From Parus major (taxonomy: Eukaryota; Chordata; Aves; Passeriformes; Paridae): a DNA stretch of 64,000 nucleotides. Positions within the stretch are counted from its first letter, which is position 1, and every line of letters begins with the position of its first letter. Positions 27,701 to 40,000 of this stretch are shown piece by piece. Both the position numbers and the translations under genes were made by a program. The stretch is from NCBI RefSeq assembly GCF_001522545.3, contig NC_031776.1, forward strand, positions 27,539,634 through 27,603,633. The letters run 5' to 3'. Under the pieces are notes generated by a model, which made no database searches, was not told the origin of the DNA, and saw only the letters and a program-made list of their open reading frames with translations.

Positions 27701-30300
27701 AGGGTTTTGCCATAACCAATTATAAATATTTGAATTAACATTCCCATATTGTTGACAGTTTCCAATGTCTGTCTATCCTTGCTTCTGCAGAACTGACCTG
27801 CATGTTAATCCGAGACCTCTTCTTCATGGATAAAGTAACTACACTGAACATCTTGCATAACTTTACTACTTTCCTCTTCTACTTTCATATCCCTTGACCT
27901 CATTCCACACTTAAGAACTTTGAGACTATCAGTCTTTTCCTCAAATTAGGGCACTGAAATCTTTTAACATAACAGCAATTCAAAAAATATCAATAACAAT
28001 CTGTAATTAGAGGAATTAAGGCATGTTTGATATAGAGAAAGAGAAAGGAGATTTTTAGATGCATCTCAGCCTCTTAGAATGGTTTATTTTAATAAACTTA
28101 ATTTTATTAACTAATTAATAAATTTTAAATAATTTTATTATTTCATTAACTTCATTAATGGTTAGTTTTAATAAACTTACTTTAAATGTCCGCCATATTT
28201 TCTAACTCAGACAAGCACAAAGCCATTTGTAATGTGAACATCAATTAATCCTGAGTCAGTTCACACAGCAACAGCACTGTCCCTCTTAAAGTTTTACTCC
28301 AAATGAAGTACAGAAATTATTCTTTACTTTAGTTAGTAACAAAATACCACAGGCACATCCCTATCTCAAACTTCTCTTTACCAGGTAGGAAGTGTATGCA
28401 GTCTCTCCACCAGACCAGACAGGTAACAACCCCAAATCCAGCAACTAGACAAGATCTTTTTGCTTGCCAAGGATGAAAAAGAATTTGGTGAGCATGTAAC
28501 CTCCCACAAGCCAACATGAAATATTATGACAAAGGTCTCTTTCTCCTATTCTTTTATTCACTTTATACTTCCCATTGTTTGCTGCTGCTCATCAATAGCT
28601 AATGTTTAATTGAGCATACTCAGAAGCCAATGTTTAGCTCACCCTGAGCTGCTACAAGAGTGCCCAACAGAACACTACTCACCTCCATTACACACTCTCC
28701 TATTTTTCTAGCTGCTGTGATGCACAATGAAACAGTTAATGTTCACCGTTAAAGCTGCATCAATGCCACTGGAATTAGCCATCCATTGAATGAATGAGAG
28801 GAATTCAGCACCTCAAACTTCTTGTTTCAGGCTGCCTGCCAACTCAGGTGGCTGCTGCACTTGGTGCTCTCTTTCAAACATCTCTCCACAACTCCCAGAG
28901 CTAGAAATTTACTCATAGGAAATAGTATATAACTGTGGTAACTGTCCCATCCCCAAATTTTACACAGTTTTTTTGAAGGGGAAGTCTGTCTCACCAGTTT
29001 AAAAGTTTACCTACAGTTCTTTCATTTTCATCAGGATTGCATTTTACAGCAAGACAGCCTTCTTAGGCACAAACATGCTTGCTTAGTGTTGCACACATTT
29101 ACACTGTATGCAAGCTGTATTTTAATGTGCATGTCCAGGGAGGAAAGTCATCACCTCTGCACCCCCAGAGGAGTGTGAAAGCTGGACTATGACACAAACC
29201 ACAAAAACAGGCAGTGGGCCAGATCCCAGAAAGCAAAGCAGTTCTCATTCCTGAGTACTTGCTGGTTTCCGATTGACTGCAGTGGGAAACATCCAAGTTC
29301 CCACTCCTGGTCTCTAGGACAGAAGTAAAATAATACACACTTTCTGATCCCAGCACTACAGAGGTTAACAAACTTGCACAGCCCTGCAGCTTCACCACAC
29401 TGGCTCACACACCACTAATGGGACACTGGCATTGATTTGGAATTCACTTATGGCAGTTAGAGATTTAAACAAGCAAACTCCAGAACAGCCACGTTTCAAA
29501 GGCATTTTGCCCATGTGAAATGCAATGGTCTGTCACTTGTCAAGGGAGCTTTACAGAACTTACAGCTTACAGCATCACTTCCTTCAAATTCACAAACATG
29601 GACCAGAGCACCACACTTCCATCCCTTCCATGACAAAAGCAGGAAATTTCCCCCACCCATTATTCCAGGGGAAGAATATTTAGAACCCAAAGTGGACAAT
29701 CAGAAAGGTTAGCTGAAGAGAAGCATGGGTGCCAATTAAGGAAGCAACAGCTACAGTACCTGGATAACAATAGTAAATAACTGCAATAAAGAGAAATGGA
29801 AAAGGCTTCCAACATGATTAAAGCAACAGCAAGTGAAACTGAAGTGAATGTATAGCTGCTACAGAAGAGATAAAACAGAATTGGGATTAGCATCTCACAA
29901 AGAAATCATTTTGATGAAATTGATGGAGGCACACTGAATGGGTAACTGAGAGATTCCTGGATAAACCTCTAGCAGACAGGGCTACTGAGAGCCTTGATGT
30001 ATGAAGAAAGAAGTAGAGCATAAATTATAGGATGCAGTTGGATCATTAAGTGTAACGTTACCAAACTATCATGTCTGTAAATTAAGTCAGACAGCCAGAG
30101 ATGTTGGAAAGCAAGCCACAAAAATGTCCCAATGTCTCATTCTTATGCATATCATATCTCTAGTGACCATCAGTAGCACTTGCCTTGGGAAAGAACACAA
30201 AGCCAGAGTAAGCTTATTGCAATTCTTTCCCAAATACACCCTCCTGGCTTTTGGCAGTCAGCAGTTTATGGACTTAAGAAGTCAGGCCATCATGTTTCAT
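18730..30300. other. Long non-coding stretch (about 11.5 kb), no gene seen
   Basis: No coding exon, RNA gene or well-preserved transposon is recognised. The notable local features are an A+T-only-like block at 28080-28180 and a short imperfect tandem (TTGACTGGGTGC/TTGACTGGGTGA) near 23162-23185. Open frames at 20623-20988 (121 codons, minus), 25162-25566 (134 codons, minus) and 25244-25603 (119 codons, plus) overlap one another or lack any domain; they are judged chance frames. Confidence 0.5.
28080..28185. repeat. A+T-rich block built of TTTAATAAACTTA/ATTAATAA units
   Basis: About 100 bases are nearly pure A and T, composed of irregular ATTAAT, TTTAATAA and TTATTA words. The phrase TTTTAATAAACTTA occurs near both ends (28087 and 28170), suggesting a local duplication followed by drift. 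It is likely low-complexity sequence. Confidence 0.7.
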
Positions 30301-30304
30301 AGTC

Positions 30305-30690
30305 CCTGAGTTTAACCTCTATTAATTTAACCTCTTCCTGAACCCAGTTTGGCCTTCTTGACATTTTATTGTAGCGAGTTCCACAATCGATTGCACATGC
30401 CTTGTATTAAAAGAAAAAAAAAAGAAAAAAAAAAAAAAAAGTTGATTTGTTTTAAGCTTGTTGTCTGAGTTCTACTGACTTCTCCCTTTATTCAAATGAA
30501 GCTATGTCTGATTGTTAACCCTCTCCACATAATTTCTAGTTCTATGACACCCTTGGCATCCCACCAAGATTTTTTTTCTCAAACTGGAGAGTCCTAGTTT
30601 ACCCTCTGGTCCTATGGATGCCATTCCATACCGGCAGGGTTTCTGCACATCTCTGAATCCTCAGTTTTACCAAGCCTTTCTGAGTTAGTC
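30305..30690 (-). repeat. Ancient CR1 LINE 3' region, antisense
   Basis: Read on the plus strand, this matches the reverse complement of the end of old amniote CR1 elements in the right order. GAGTTCCACAATCGATTGCAC (antisense of the '...CAACCTGTGGAACTC' segment) comes first, then an A-rich insertion. A segment like TTCTAGTTCTATGACACCC follows, then AACTGGAGAGTCCTAGTTTACC, GGATGCCATTCCATACC and TCTGCACATCTCTGAATCC. In intact elements this is the C-terminal end of ORF2 plus the 3' UTR. The copy is heavily mutated and interrupted by the A-rich tract at 30409-30440. It is a fossil on the minus strand. Confidence 0.75.
30409..30440 (+). repeat. Poly-A tract with G interruptions
   Basis: Thirty-odd bases of A are broken only by two G residues. 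It lies inside the old CR1 remnant and probably grew by slippage from an A-rich stretch, or marks a small insertion there. Confidence 0.85.
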
Positions 30691-30699
30691 AGAGCTGCG

Positions 30700-31250
30700 G
30701 ATAGAAGTTATTAAAATAACAGAATACTTGTTTCTGATTTATTCTGAACTTTGTTATTTTGCCATCCCTGGAACTGACCACAGAATTATCCACAGCAATG
30801 CCAAACCCCATTGCTCTATATTAAGAATTTAAGTTACATTCCTCATTAACATATTGCATGCAGGTTCTCAAATCCTTAGTTGTATTTATTACTACAATAC
30901 TTTCTGATAATGTCTAGAATTAACCCAGAGAAAATTCTCAGCACCACATCCCAGCAGTGCTGTACATGTCCGTGAACATTCATTCCAATTCCATAAAGTT
31001 TTTCAAGGAGAAAGTTGGTTCGGGAATAAAACATACCATGAACTAGTCTCATATAATCCCTAGCACTCAGAGGTATTTGACATAAAGAGGGACAAAAAGC
31101 TGCCAAAAAATATTCCCTCCATTTCTTATAAGCTCATCTATAATGAAGAGAATACTCAAGAAAATCTGTGTGTTCGATTCTCACTCTTAGCACTCTTGTT
31201 TTTCCCCTTCTCCAAGAGCATGATATATGGATATAAACCAGTAGCCTCAA
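30700..31250. other. Non-coding stretch, no gene seen
   Basis: Sequence between the CR1 remnant and the CA microsatellite. No recognisable element or exon. Confidence 0.5.
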
Positions 31251-31255
31251 TGCTT

Positions 31256-31277
31256 CACACACACACACACACACACA
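31256..31277 (+). repeat. (CA)11 microsatellite
   Basis: Eleven perfect CA dinucleotides. A standard polymorphic microsatellite candidate. Confidence 0.95.
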
Positions 31278-31279
31278 GC

Positions 31280-32045
31280 TCCCAAGTTAACAGAAAAGAT
31301 GAAAACCAGCTGTATTTTAATTTGCCTCTGTTCTGAGCGATTCCCACATTTATCAATATTTCATCTAGCTTTTTTTTTGGCACAAACATTTTCCATATTA
31401 CTTAAAGGGGAGACTACAGACAGGAGGGGAGAACATAAATACAACTCCCGCACAAAAGGAAAAAACCCCACCACTGCCAGGTTTTACAGTGGGTCATTTT
31501 CTTTGCAAGATCATTCACTACTTTTTTATGATTTTTCTCTCTTGTGATAGGACTTTCAATAATTTTCTCTTTTTGAATAACCAGAACAAGCACAATTAGT
31601 ATCTATTTCTTTGGAAGTAGAAGAAAGCTTCTAATCCCCTAGTTCTTCAGATGTTAACTCAGAGAGATTGACCAATTTTAATCGACTCCTAAAAACCAAA
31701 TATACATCAAAGGGTGCTTGGAAAAGATGGCTTTTTGCTCACCCACTGAGAACTTCCGGGTTCTGCACATGCAACAGCAGGTTCCGAAACAGCAGCTGGC
31801 TCAGGAAACTTCTAAGGTACCAAATCCACAGGTGGAATGCTGCTTGCCTGGATAGAAAGTGAGACAAAACTACTTCTAGAGGCTGTTGCAGGGCAGCGCT
31901 GTGGTTTTATCCCATGCAGCAAATCCACACACACTCGCTCCATCGCACAGGCAAGGGCTCTGCCGGCTCCCTGGTAACCAGCTCTCTGTTTTGTTGACTA
32001 GACTGTTGGAAATCATTAGGGAAAGAAAAGCATGACTTGGCAGTA
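31280..32045. other. Non-coding stretch, no gene seen
   Basis: No element recognised. Frames are short and on both strands. Confidence 0.5.
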
Positions 32046-32047
32046 AT

Positions 32048-32265
32048 GCCCTGGACTCAGAATACATGAGTTGTGCCACTATCAGTTTCTGTTAAAAGGG
32101 GTAACTCCAGTGACCTTTGTCAAGGTACTTCATCTTTCCAGGACAGAGTTCCTCATTTTTTACTTATAAAAGGTTGGTACCTTCGTGTTTCTAAGTGCAA
32201 ATCCTTAGCCCAGGAGCTGTGTCTGTTGTTAGTGCTTATAAAGCAACATGAACACGGTTCTGATC
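32048..32265 (+). repeat. MIR-like SINE, sense orientation
   Basis: The sequence follows the MIR plan. CTGGACTCAGAATACATGAG (head) is followed by CCAGTGACCTTTGTCAAGGT (core, compare TGTGACCTTGGGCAAGTCA). Then come ACTTCATCTTTCC and TTCCTCATTTTTTACTTATA (compare TTTCCTCATCTGTAAAATGG). The tail GTTAGTGCTTATAAAGCAAC resembles the GCGCTATAAA-type 3' end. Divergence is high, so the copy is ancient. I rate it slightly less secure than the copy at 4.1 kb because the middle is shortened. Confidence 0.65.
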
Positions 32266-32794
32266 TTCAGTCCTGAGGGACCTTGGATACACTACTTAAG
32301 TATCAGCAGTTACCAATGACAACATTCACCTCCTCCTTCCTGTCCCCCCAACACCTCTTCTCATATTCTTACCCTTCCCTTTTTATTAACTCTAGCATTC
32401 ACCCAAGCACAGAGGGATCTGGACCAGGACTGAAAATAAAATCACATTACATTCAAAAGGACCAGAATCTGGAGTTTGAGTATCTTCATCTATTCAAAGA
32501 TGCAACTTTTCAGAGGTCCCTCTCTACATGGTGTCTTAATAATATAGTCTAGGTTAGATTCCTGAAATTCTTTATTGAGGAGAATAAGAGAGGTAGGACA
32601 ATATCATTTCCATGAACAGAAAATTTGTTTGTCACATCAGGAAAAAAAACCAAAACACCACATATGTATGTGATCAAACGTACCATTACTTGCTGAGATC
32701 CAGAAAAGTGCAGAATTGGGATGGTAGAGACAGATTCAGAAACTTTCCAATAAATGGGCTGTCCACATTTATAAACTGTTAACTGGAGTTTTGA

Positions 32795-32900
32795 GCAACC
32801 TGGTCCTGTAGAAGGTGTCCCTGGCCATGGCAGGGGGGTTGGAATGAGATGATTTTTAAGGGCCCTTCCAACTCAACCCATTCTATGACTCAATGAACTG
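32795..32900 (+). repeat. CR1 LINE 3' end, sense orientation
   Basis: The plus strand contains CTGGCCATGGCAGGGGGGTT, then GGAATGAGATGATTTTTAAG, then GGCCCTTCCAACTCAACCC, and the terminus ATTCTATGACTCAATGA. These are the hallmark avian CR1 3' UTR and octamer-like end. The match is closer to consensus than the other copies in the window, so it is relatively younger, but it is only about 100 bases long and encodes nothing. Confidence 0.9.
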
Positions 32901-32999
32901 GTGAACAGAGATCCCCAGTTTTGTGAGGTGCTGTGAAAGGTCTTTCCCTTACTCAGTGATGAAGATGGAAGATGGAAAGCAAATAAACAGGTAACATAA

Positions 33000-33180
33000 T
33001 GACTGAGTCCCAGAAAATGTTAGCTGGAAAGGATCTTTACATAATCCTAACCTAAAATCTTGCTTGAAGCGGATCTACCACTGACAGAGGTGCCACAACA
33101 TTTCTGGGCAACCAATTTCACAGCTGCACTACACTCATAAGCTTCAACAGGAGCCACTCAAGCTGAGATCTGTGGACACT
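33000..33180 (-). repeat. Probable old CR1 LINE 3' fragment, antisense
   Basis: The plus strand reads GAGTCCCAGAAAATGTTAGC, then TGGAAAGGATCTTTACATAA, then TCCTAACC. This resembles the reverse complement of a degraded CR1 end (GAATCATAGAATxGTTxxGGTTGGAAAGGACCTTxxxATCATCTAGTCCAACC). The following part, with TGCCACAACATTTCTGGGCA, fits the body weakly. It is diverged enough that the assignment is only likely. Confidence 0.55.
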
Positions 33181-33189
33181 GCCCCTCAT

Positions 33190-34030
33190 TTTAGCATCTG
33201 CCACTACTGAGAAAAGCTTGGCTATTCCATAGTTGTAGTTCCCTGTGATTTGACTGACACCTCAGTAGCAAGACTAAATGTGAAATCTTTGTAAATCCTA
33301 TCCTACTACAGTAGGATACACTTTGCAGTGGAATCTCTTAGAAAAGGAAATAGTGAAACTGAAGACTTAAATTTTCAGTTTCCCACTAATTTAAAGAAAT
33401 TTAAATTAAATACAATAGCAGAGAGTTAAAAGAATATCTTTCATTAAAAGTAGAGCTTAGTTAAAAGTGACATTTTTCTTCCATGCTATTTGAAGAAAAA
33501 TAACTTTTGCCCTGGTGGCTGTGATTCACAGCTCTCAATTCCTCCCAGGAAATAAAATAAGAAATTTCAGTGTAAACTTTTTTCTCCCCTTTAATGTAGG
33601 AGTGGAAAAGGGGAAGAATTTAATAAGTATTATCTGTGTTGGCACTCAGAAGGGCTATGACTGAGAGCAAAAACACCACATGGATTATGTAAAAATGGAT
33701 TTCATTACTAAACATACTTTGTTCCTGCAAAAATGTCCATTTTTAATGGACTTTTTTCCAAGCTCAATGTCATCATCACAGTCTATTATAGACTCAAATC
33801 TATGCCATTACAGGACGTTTCTACTAGCCTGTTTCCTTAACCAAAACAAACACACAGTCTAACTAGAATAGTATGTGTAAAGTTAGTGTGTTCATGCCAA
33901 GACACTGCACTTTCACTGTTATTTGCTTTTCTTCCCTCTGCTTCTGAGTACCTTTGGGATGTGTCTTCATAAAGCAGCAATTGAATCAACATATAGAAAG
34001 CCAGTATTTTGCAATATGCATTCAAGTTAC
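33190..34030. other. Non-coding stretch, no gene seen
   Basis: No gene, RNA or repeat family recognised. Confidence 0.5.
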
Positions 34031-34033
34031 TTT

Positions 34034-34079
34034 AAAGGTAAAATTTTGGGTCAACTAAAGGTAAAATTTTGGGTCAACT
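34034..34079 (+). repeat. Perfect 23-bp tandem duplication
   Basis: Two adjacent copies, with no mismatch, of a 23-base unit beginning AAAGGTAAAATTTTGGGTCA. Perfect identity suggests a recent duplication, or an assembly or slippage event. Confidence 0.9.
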
Positions 34080-34084
34080 AACTG

Positions 34085-37000
34085 ATTTTGGGGAAAAATT
34101 TAATACCTTTACTTCACTAAAGCCAAAACTCCCCCCTAGGTAATTCTCCCTAATTCTTAAGTTCAAGAGTACACAACATTCCCACTTCAATCTATTTGTG
34201 TTCTTGGATGAAAAAGAGGTTAATGACCAGATCCAGAGTAGATGCAACTCCAATGACTCCATATGGCCTCAAACACTTTGAGAATAATAGTCATGGTAAT
34301 GATAAGCATGAGCTGATTCATCCAAAGCATGAAGCTGCTCATGTCTGACTGAGAGTTGTCTTAACCTGACCATTCACATAAAAATCAGCACTTCCATACT
34401 GCCTCAATCTTCTATGCAATGAAGTCAAGCTGCTGAAGACCCACAAAAAGCTTTTCTACCATTTTTCTACATAAATATATCTTACTAGGTTCTTTATTCA
34501 GCCCATACTAAAGAAGTTCAAGTCCAAGAACTGCAGTGGTTTTAGTCAAAGATGGTGGGGTTTTTCAAGAAAGTGTATTGTAGTTTAGACAGAGACACAA
34601 CTGGTATGCTTTTAACCTTAAAATATGTTCTATACAGCTATAGCTTAAGGCATTTGTGCTTATTTGCAGAATAAGCTTAACTAAGAAAAATCCACAGAAT
34701 AGCAATTTTGAGAAGAAAAACCGAAGGAGGAACTTGACCACAATATTTGTTACATGAAAAAGCTCTTTAACAGCGTTTTTCTAACCTTCCTTTTCAAAGG
34801 GAGAAACATCAATTAGGAAAACAAGGTCATGCTGATGCTTGGTGAATTTCCCAGTGGGTACAGGATGATCAGGGTGGTGGGCAACACAAAACATGAAATA
34901 TACCCTCACAAGGAGCTCACTTAGATTAGTGCACCTATTTATCAAAGAAAATAAACAAAGACATAAAGAAACATGCATACTTTAATCCCACACTGGTGTA
35001 AAGTGGTGTTTGCTTCAGTAGGCAAGTAGGGGGTGGAGATGTCTATTCCTTTTCTCTAAACAAATATAATTTTTAACAATCATGACAGTAAATTTGAAAA
35101 AGTAAAAATAAGCAGAGAGGGCATATGAAATGCAGCAATCAGGAGATGGAAGGAAGGAGTAGTCTTTCAAGTCAATAGTTTGTCTAAGCCTTGTTTTCCC
35201 CTCACCTCCTATTCCCCAAACCCAACTAATAGGGAAAAACAGACAACCAACAGGAGTATCCCCATTGGCACATAGATGTCTTCTATAGAGTTTATCTGCA
35301 GTGGTATTCATGTCCCTCTAGGCTTCTGTTTGAACATTATCACTATGGAAACAGATCTCTTATGCCCTGCACCTTATCAGGCCTTCTCTCTTTAAATTCT
35401 TTTCTTGTGTTTTCAACAAAGCCATTCACTGAACCTCAACTAATTCAAGATTCTGTTAGGGGTGAGGTTTTTTGCTTGGTGGGGCTTTTTTGCCATCACT
35501 ATCGTGTCTCTTCCAAAAGGTTCTCTCTCCCACTAATGCCGTCTGACAGGCTTCATTTAACTCATACCTTTTCAGTTCCTGGATCAAAAATATTATGGCT
35601 GCCTTTATTAAACAGATTCTACAGTTTTTATTCCCCCCCTCCTGACCCCTAACTATGTAACCTATGGGGTACATAGTTTTCAATGAAAATTCCATTCATT
35701 CAACAGCAACTTTTTCATTTTGGTTTTAGCTGTTTAGAATCTGCCTGTATCTACATCAGATGTTCCTGTAAGTTCTCTCTAGAGCATTCCTAGGTTAGAG
35801 GTATAAAGGGTTACATCTCTGTAATACCAACAGTTTATCAGTTCCAGATGCATATGGAATCAAAAATCCTGTGTTTACAAATTCCAAATATTAGAATACT
35901 TTTGGGGAACAGAGAACAGGAGGGGAGCTGGGAAGTGTCAATGCTACATTATGCAAATGAAAGAAGGCGAATCTGGGTTTGACCTTACTGCATCCAAATC
36001 CGGTGCACAGGCAAGAGCCAGAGCAATTCTTTTGCAAATTAAGCAAATGTTAATCCTGCAAGTTCTCCTGAGTTTTTAACATGGCCCATAACTGTAATTT
36101 AAAGTGAGGCTCCAAGAGACATTTTTAAGGGGATTTTCTGATACTTTCTAGTGTGAGGAGAGATGGAGCTGTATCAGTTTGCATGAAACTTTGGTGCAGA
36201 GATGAATGGGAGTTAGAAAACAATTTTGTTTTATTCTTTTATTACCTGAGGTATTCTGGGAAGGCTGATGAAGCAGGAGATACAGCTACACAGTAGCCTA
36301 AGACCTGCTGTGGCTCTCCCAGTACCTAAGGGGACTGTCATAAACATATAGGCAATTGCCACTAACTATGGAAATGAGCTTCAAAGCCTCCTTATGAGTT
36401 CCACTGGGACGAAGTACATATGTTTGTGATGACACTTTAATAAAAGGGGAAACTGGAAGAAAGGGCATGCCTCAAACATTCCCCTTTATAAATTTAACTA
36501 CATTATTTCTAGCCTTTAATTGAGCAAGCTCTCTGAGGAAGCAGGACAGCACAATTTACAAACAATACTCACTGGAGCCCAGTTTATATTTCAAATGGAA
36601 ATAACTTTTAGGAACCTCATAGAAAGCTATAGTTGCTTTCATGTGTTGATACTGCATATGTCTATTTTCTTTACTCTCTTCATAATGTACCACTTAACAG
36701 CTTTTGAGAGCTGTAAAACATGACATGTCACAGCAATGAACTTTTAGTAATATTTTGTACAGCTAATTTTGGTTTGCTGAGGAACAAGTTTGAGGTACAG
36801 CCAAGGAGAGGACTAAACACACTACTGATTTTCAGGAACTTAAAAGTTGAAACATAAAGTGAGGAACTAGGAAGAATTGTGCTAATGTAATTTTTTTTGA
36901 ACAGCTCATTTTTTGCTGCATAAAATCAGGGTGCTTCCAGGGACCATGGGCATAACACCATCAGTGCTCCCACCTCCTCTTGCACAGACAGCAAAGTGAG

Positions 37001-40000
37001 AGGTCAGTGGTGCTTCTGGAGAGCAACAGTTCCACACCAAAAGCTGTGTCTTTGCAACTTAATTGGGTTAACTTCCATGTGTACATAACCTCAAGGTTAA
37101 TTTTGCTTCTCATAATAAACATCACTCTTTTGAGTTTGAGCCCCACTCTTGCTAGCCACTGTTAACTGATATCAAATCACAAACACCAAACAGAAAAATA
37201 CTAAAATAATTCTGAGTACTGAGATGATGGGATAACCAGAGGCATAATAGGTGCAAAATGAACAGTGAATGTACTCAGGTGAGAAACCAGAAGAAAACTT
37301 CCAATATTGCAGAGAGCAGCATCCCACTAAATAAAGAACCCTAATTTCATCTAATTATCAGACTATGAAAGAGGTTGTAATTAAGAGCCATTGTAAATAA
37401 GGCTGGATAGGCTCACCTGGGTCTCATTCACTGCAAGGATAGTGCTGGAGTTGGATACTTCTGTGTATTCCACATTATCCTCTCATTATTTTGTGCACTC
37501 CTCTCTGAAACTACTGAAAGTTGTACTTACATTTCTGAGGGCAGATCTGGGCAATTTGCCTCTAGCCTCATACCACTGAACACACTTCCTTTTCTCCCTC
37601 CCTGCCCAGAGCTTAAAGAATTACACTGGGAACATAAATCTCAACTTCAGATTTCCTTGGTTTAGATGGACCAAGCCAAGCTATTTCCTGCCCCTCTCCT
37701 CTCAAACATCTATAGCAAAGAACCCAATTCCTTCTCTTATGGAAGAAACTAGCCAATGACAAAGATAGTATTTTCTGTCCACATTAATTCCATTTTTTAA
37801 TCCAAACTAGAGCAAGACTAGGGTTGCTTCTGTATTTTTCAGGCTGCTGTGGGTCATCAAAAGACAATTTAAGTGGTGAAATGAAAATGGAACACTGGTT
37901 TTCCTCAAAAGATTTCCCACAGAAAGCTTTAGTGATCCTTCCACTAGAAATTGATCACCAGGCAGTTGCCATTAATTATGGCATGGAAACATTTGGCCAG
38001 ATATACACAAGACATAAATCATGCATCAGGGATTTAGATGGTTTAGAGCTAAGGCAGAAGGAGTTGGCTTTTTCACGTTGTGTCTTATATCCAACATTTC
38101 AAACTCCTATGGTGCTTTTGCTGATCTGGCTGTAAAAAGAAGCAAGGTAGAACTCAGGAGTAAAACTGATGAAGGACAGGTCACAAATAAATGAGGTAGA
38201 GAAATGGAATTTAGCCAAAACCACAAGCTTCTCCTTGCTACACTGCACCCTACCAGCCTAGAGGTAGGATGCAGAAGCCCATGTCTAAAAAGAAGCCACT
38301 ACTTCGTGGTCTAGGAGAGAAAACATTTGCTGATTAAGAGAAAAAACAAGATTTGCAGCATTGTTGATGTCAGCAGTAGTAGAATCAGCTGCCAGTACTC
38401 TTAGAATGAGGAGGCATATTGCAATAAGAACCACATTGTCTCTAAAAAAATCTCAGAGAACATTACGAGCAAGTTGTCTCCAACATCTTAAATTTACAGC
38501 AGGGCCTGGCTCAGAATCACTGCAATTTCAGAGCTTCCTCCCAACAAAAACTGTTATTAAGGCCTGAAGCTCTGGCCAAGACTTATATTCCTACATCAGT
38601 TTATTATCTTCCCCTCTTCTAACACTAGAAGTTCAATGTTCTCCCTAAGCTGAATGTCAAAGTGTGTGCAATAAGAGTTTAGAGCTACAGCATCCACCCC
38701 CAGTGAAGCACTTTATATGCAAACCACTGGGGGCACGTGGGGTCTTGAAGTCATCAAAACACATCTCTTCATTCTGCCTTAATCTCTTCTGACATTAAAA
38801 GAGGTCCACAGGTAAGAAAGAAGATTGTGCCCTGGCACGTCTAAAGGCAGTACCAGGCATTTAAGCAGAAACAGTATGAAACAGTAATGCAATGAAGGTG
38901 GAAGAAAAAAGGTCAGGGAGATTTCTGTGTAAGCTGCAATGCACAAAACAAATGAACAATACTGTGTGCACAGACAACAGCTCTTCCAGACACCTGAACT
39001 GGTATTTAAAATGAGTTAGAGATGGTGAAACAGTACAGCAGCTTAAAAATCCCACCAAAAAAATAAGCAAAGTTTCAGTTTTTTGAATCCAGCTCTTTTT
39101 CCTTCAGGGAACTGAAACATTTCTCTAGGACTGAGAGGACTCAGATCCAAAGGCAGATCCACTGTGACACTCCAAGTCTCCTAGTTGATTCTTCTGCCCA
39201 ACAAGCCTGCACATTATATATTGATATATGGAAGAAATCCTTGTGTAAGGAAAAGGAGATTAGAGGTTAATCTTTGCTTTAACAATAGAAATAAGAAGCT
39301 GCTTCACAGACCATTTTAGTCTCATGGGTTAAATGGAACCAGCTGTACATGTGGCCATCATGCAAGCAAAACACTGTCACTAAAAAGAAGCAATTTCTTT
39401 GTGGGTCAGAAAACTGAGTAGGATACTGCACTGCTGTCACAAAGGGGCAGCTCAGACAGTCTGACCCACTGGATATTGTCAGTAATTCAGTTTAACCCTT
39501 TCTCATCAATAATGAGCATGATCAGTGCTTCCTGGTTGAAGCACAAAATACAGGAAGAAAATTCTAAGCAGTGGTGTTTCAGGAATTTTTAACAGCTGCT
39601 GCCTGCTTCATTGCTTGAACTCAATTCTCTGAATTAAATCCTGTAAAATCCAGTATTTGCCCCAAGAAACACGTCTGGGATTATCCCAGAGATTTCAGAT
39701 GCACAGGATACATGCAGCTTCAAAAGACAGCTCCCTGCTGACTGAAGGAGGAGCAGGTATTATAGTTCTCTTAAGTCTCTGCAAACAATATAGATATCAT
39801 ATCCTTTTCCTGAATTACTCTATAGACTCCAATAAATCTATAGAATTCAGCTTACCACAAAGCTACTGTTTTTCAGACCAACTGACCCAATGACTGGTAT
39901 TTATTTGCTGAGACAAGCTCCATTAAAATAGAAAGTAAAAAATCCACACTCTTCCTCCTCATCACCACAAAGATGACATCTTGTTGCCAATCTGCCTGCC

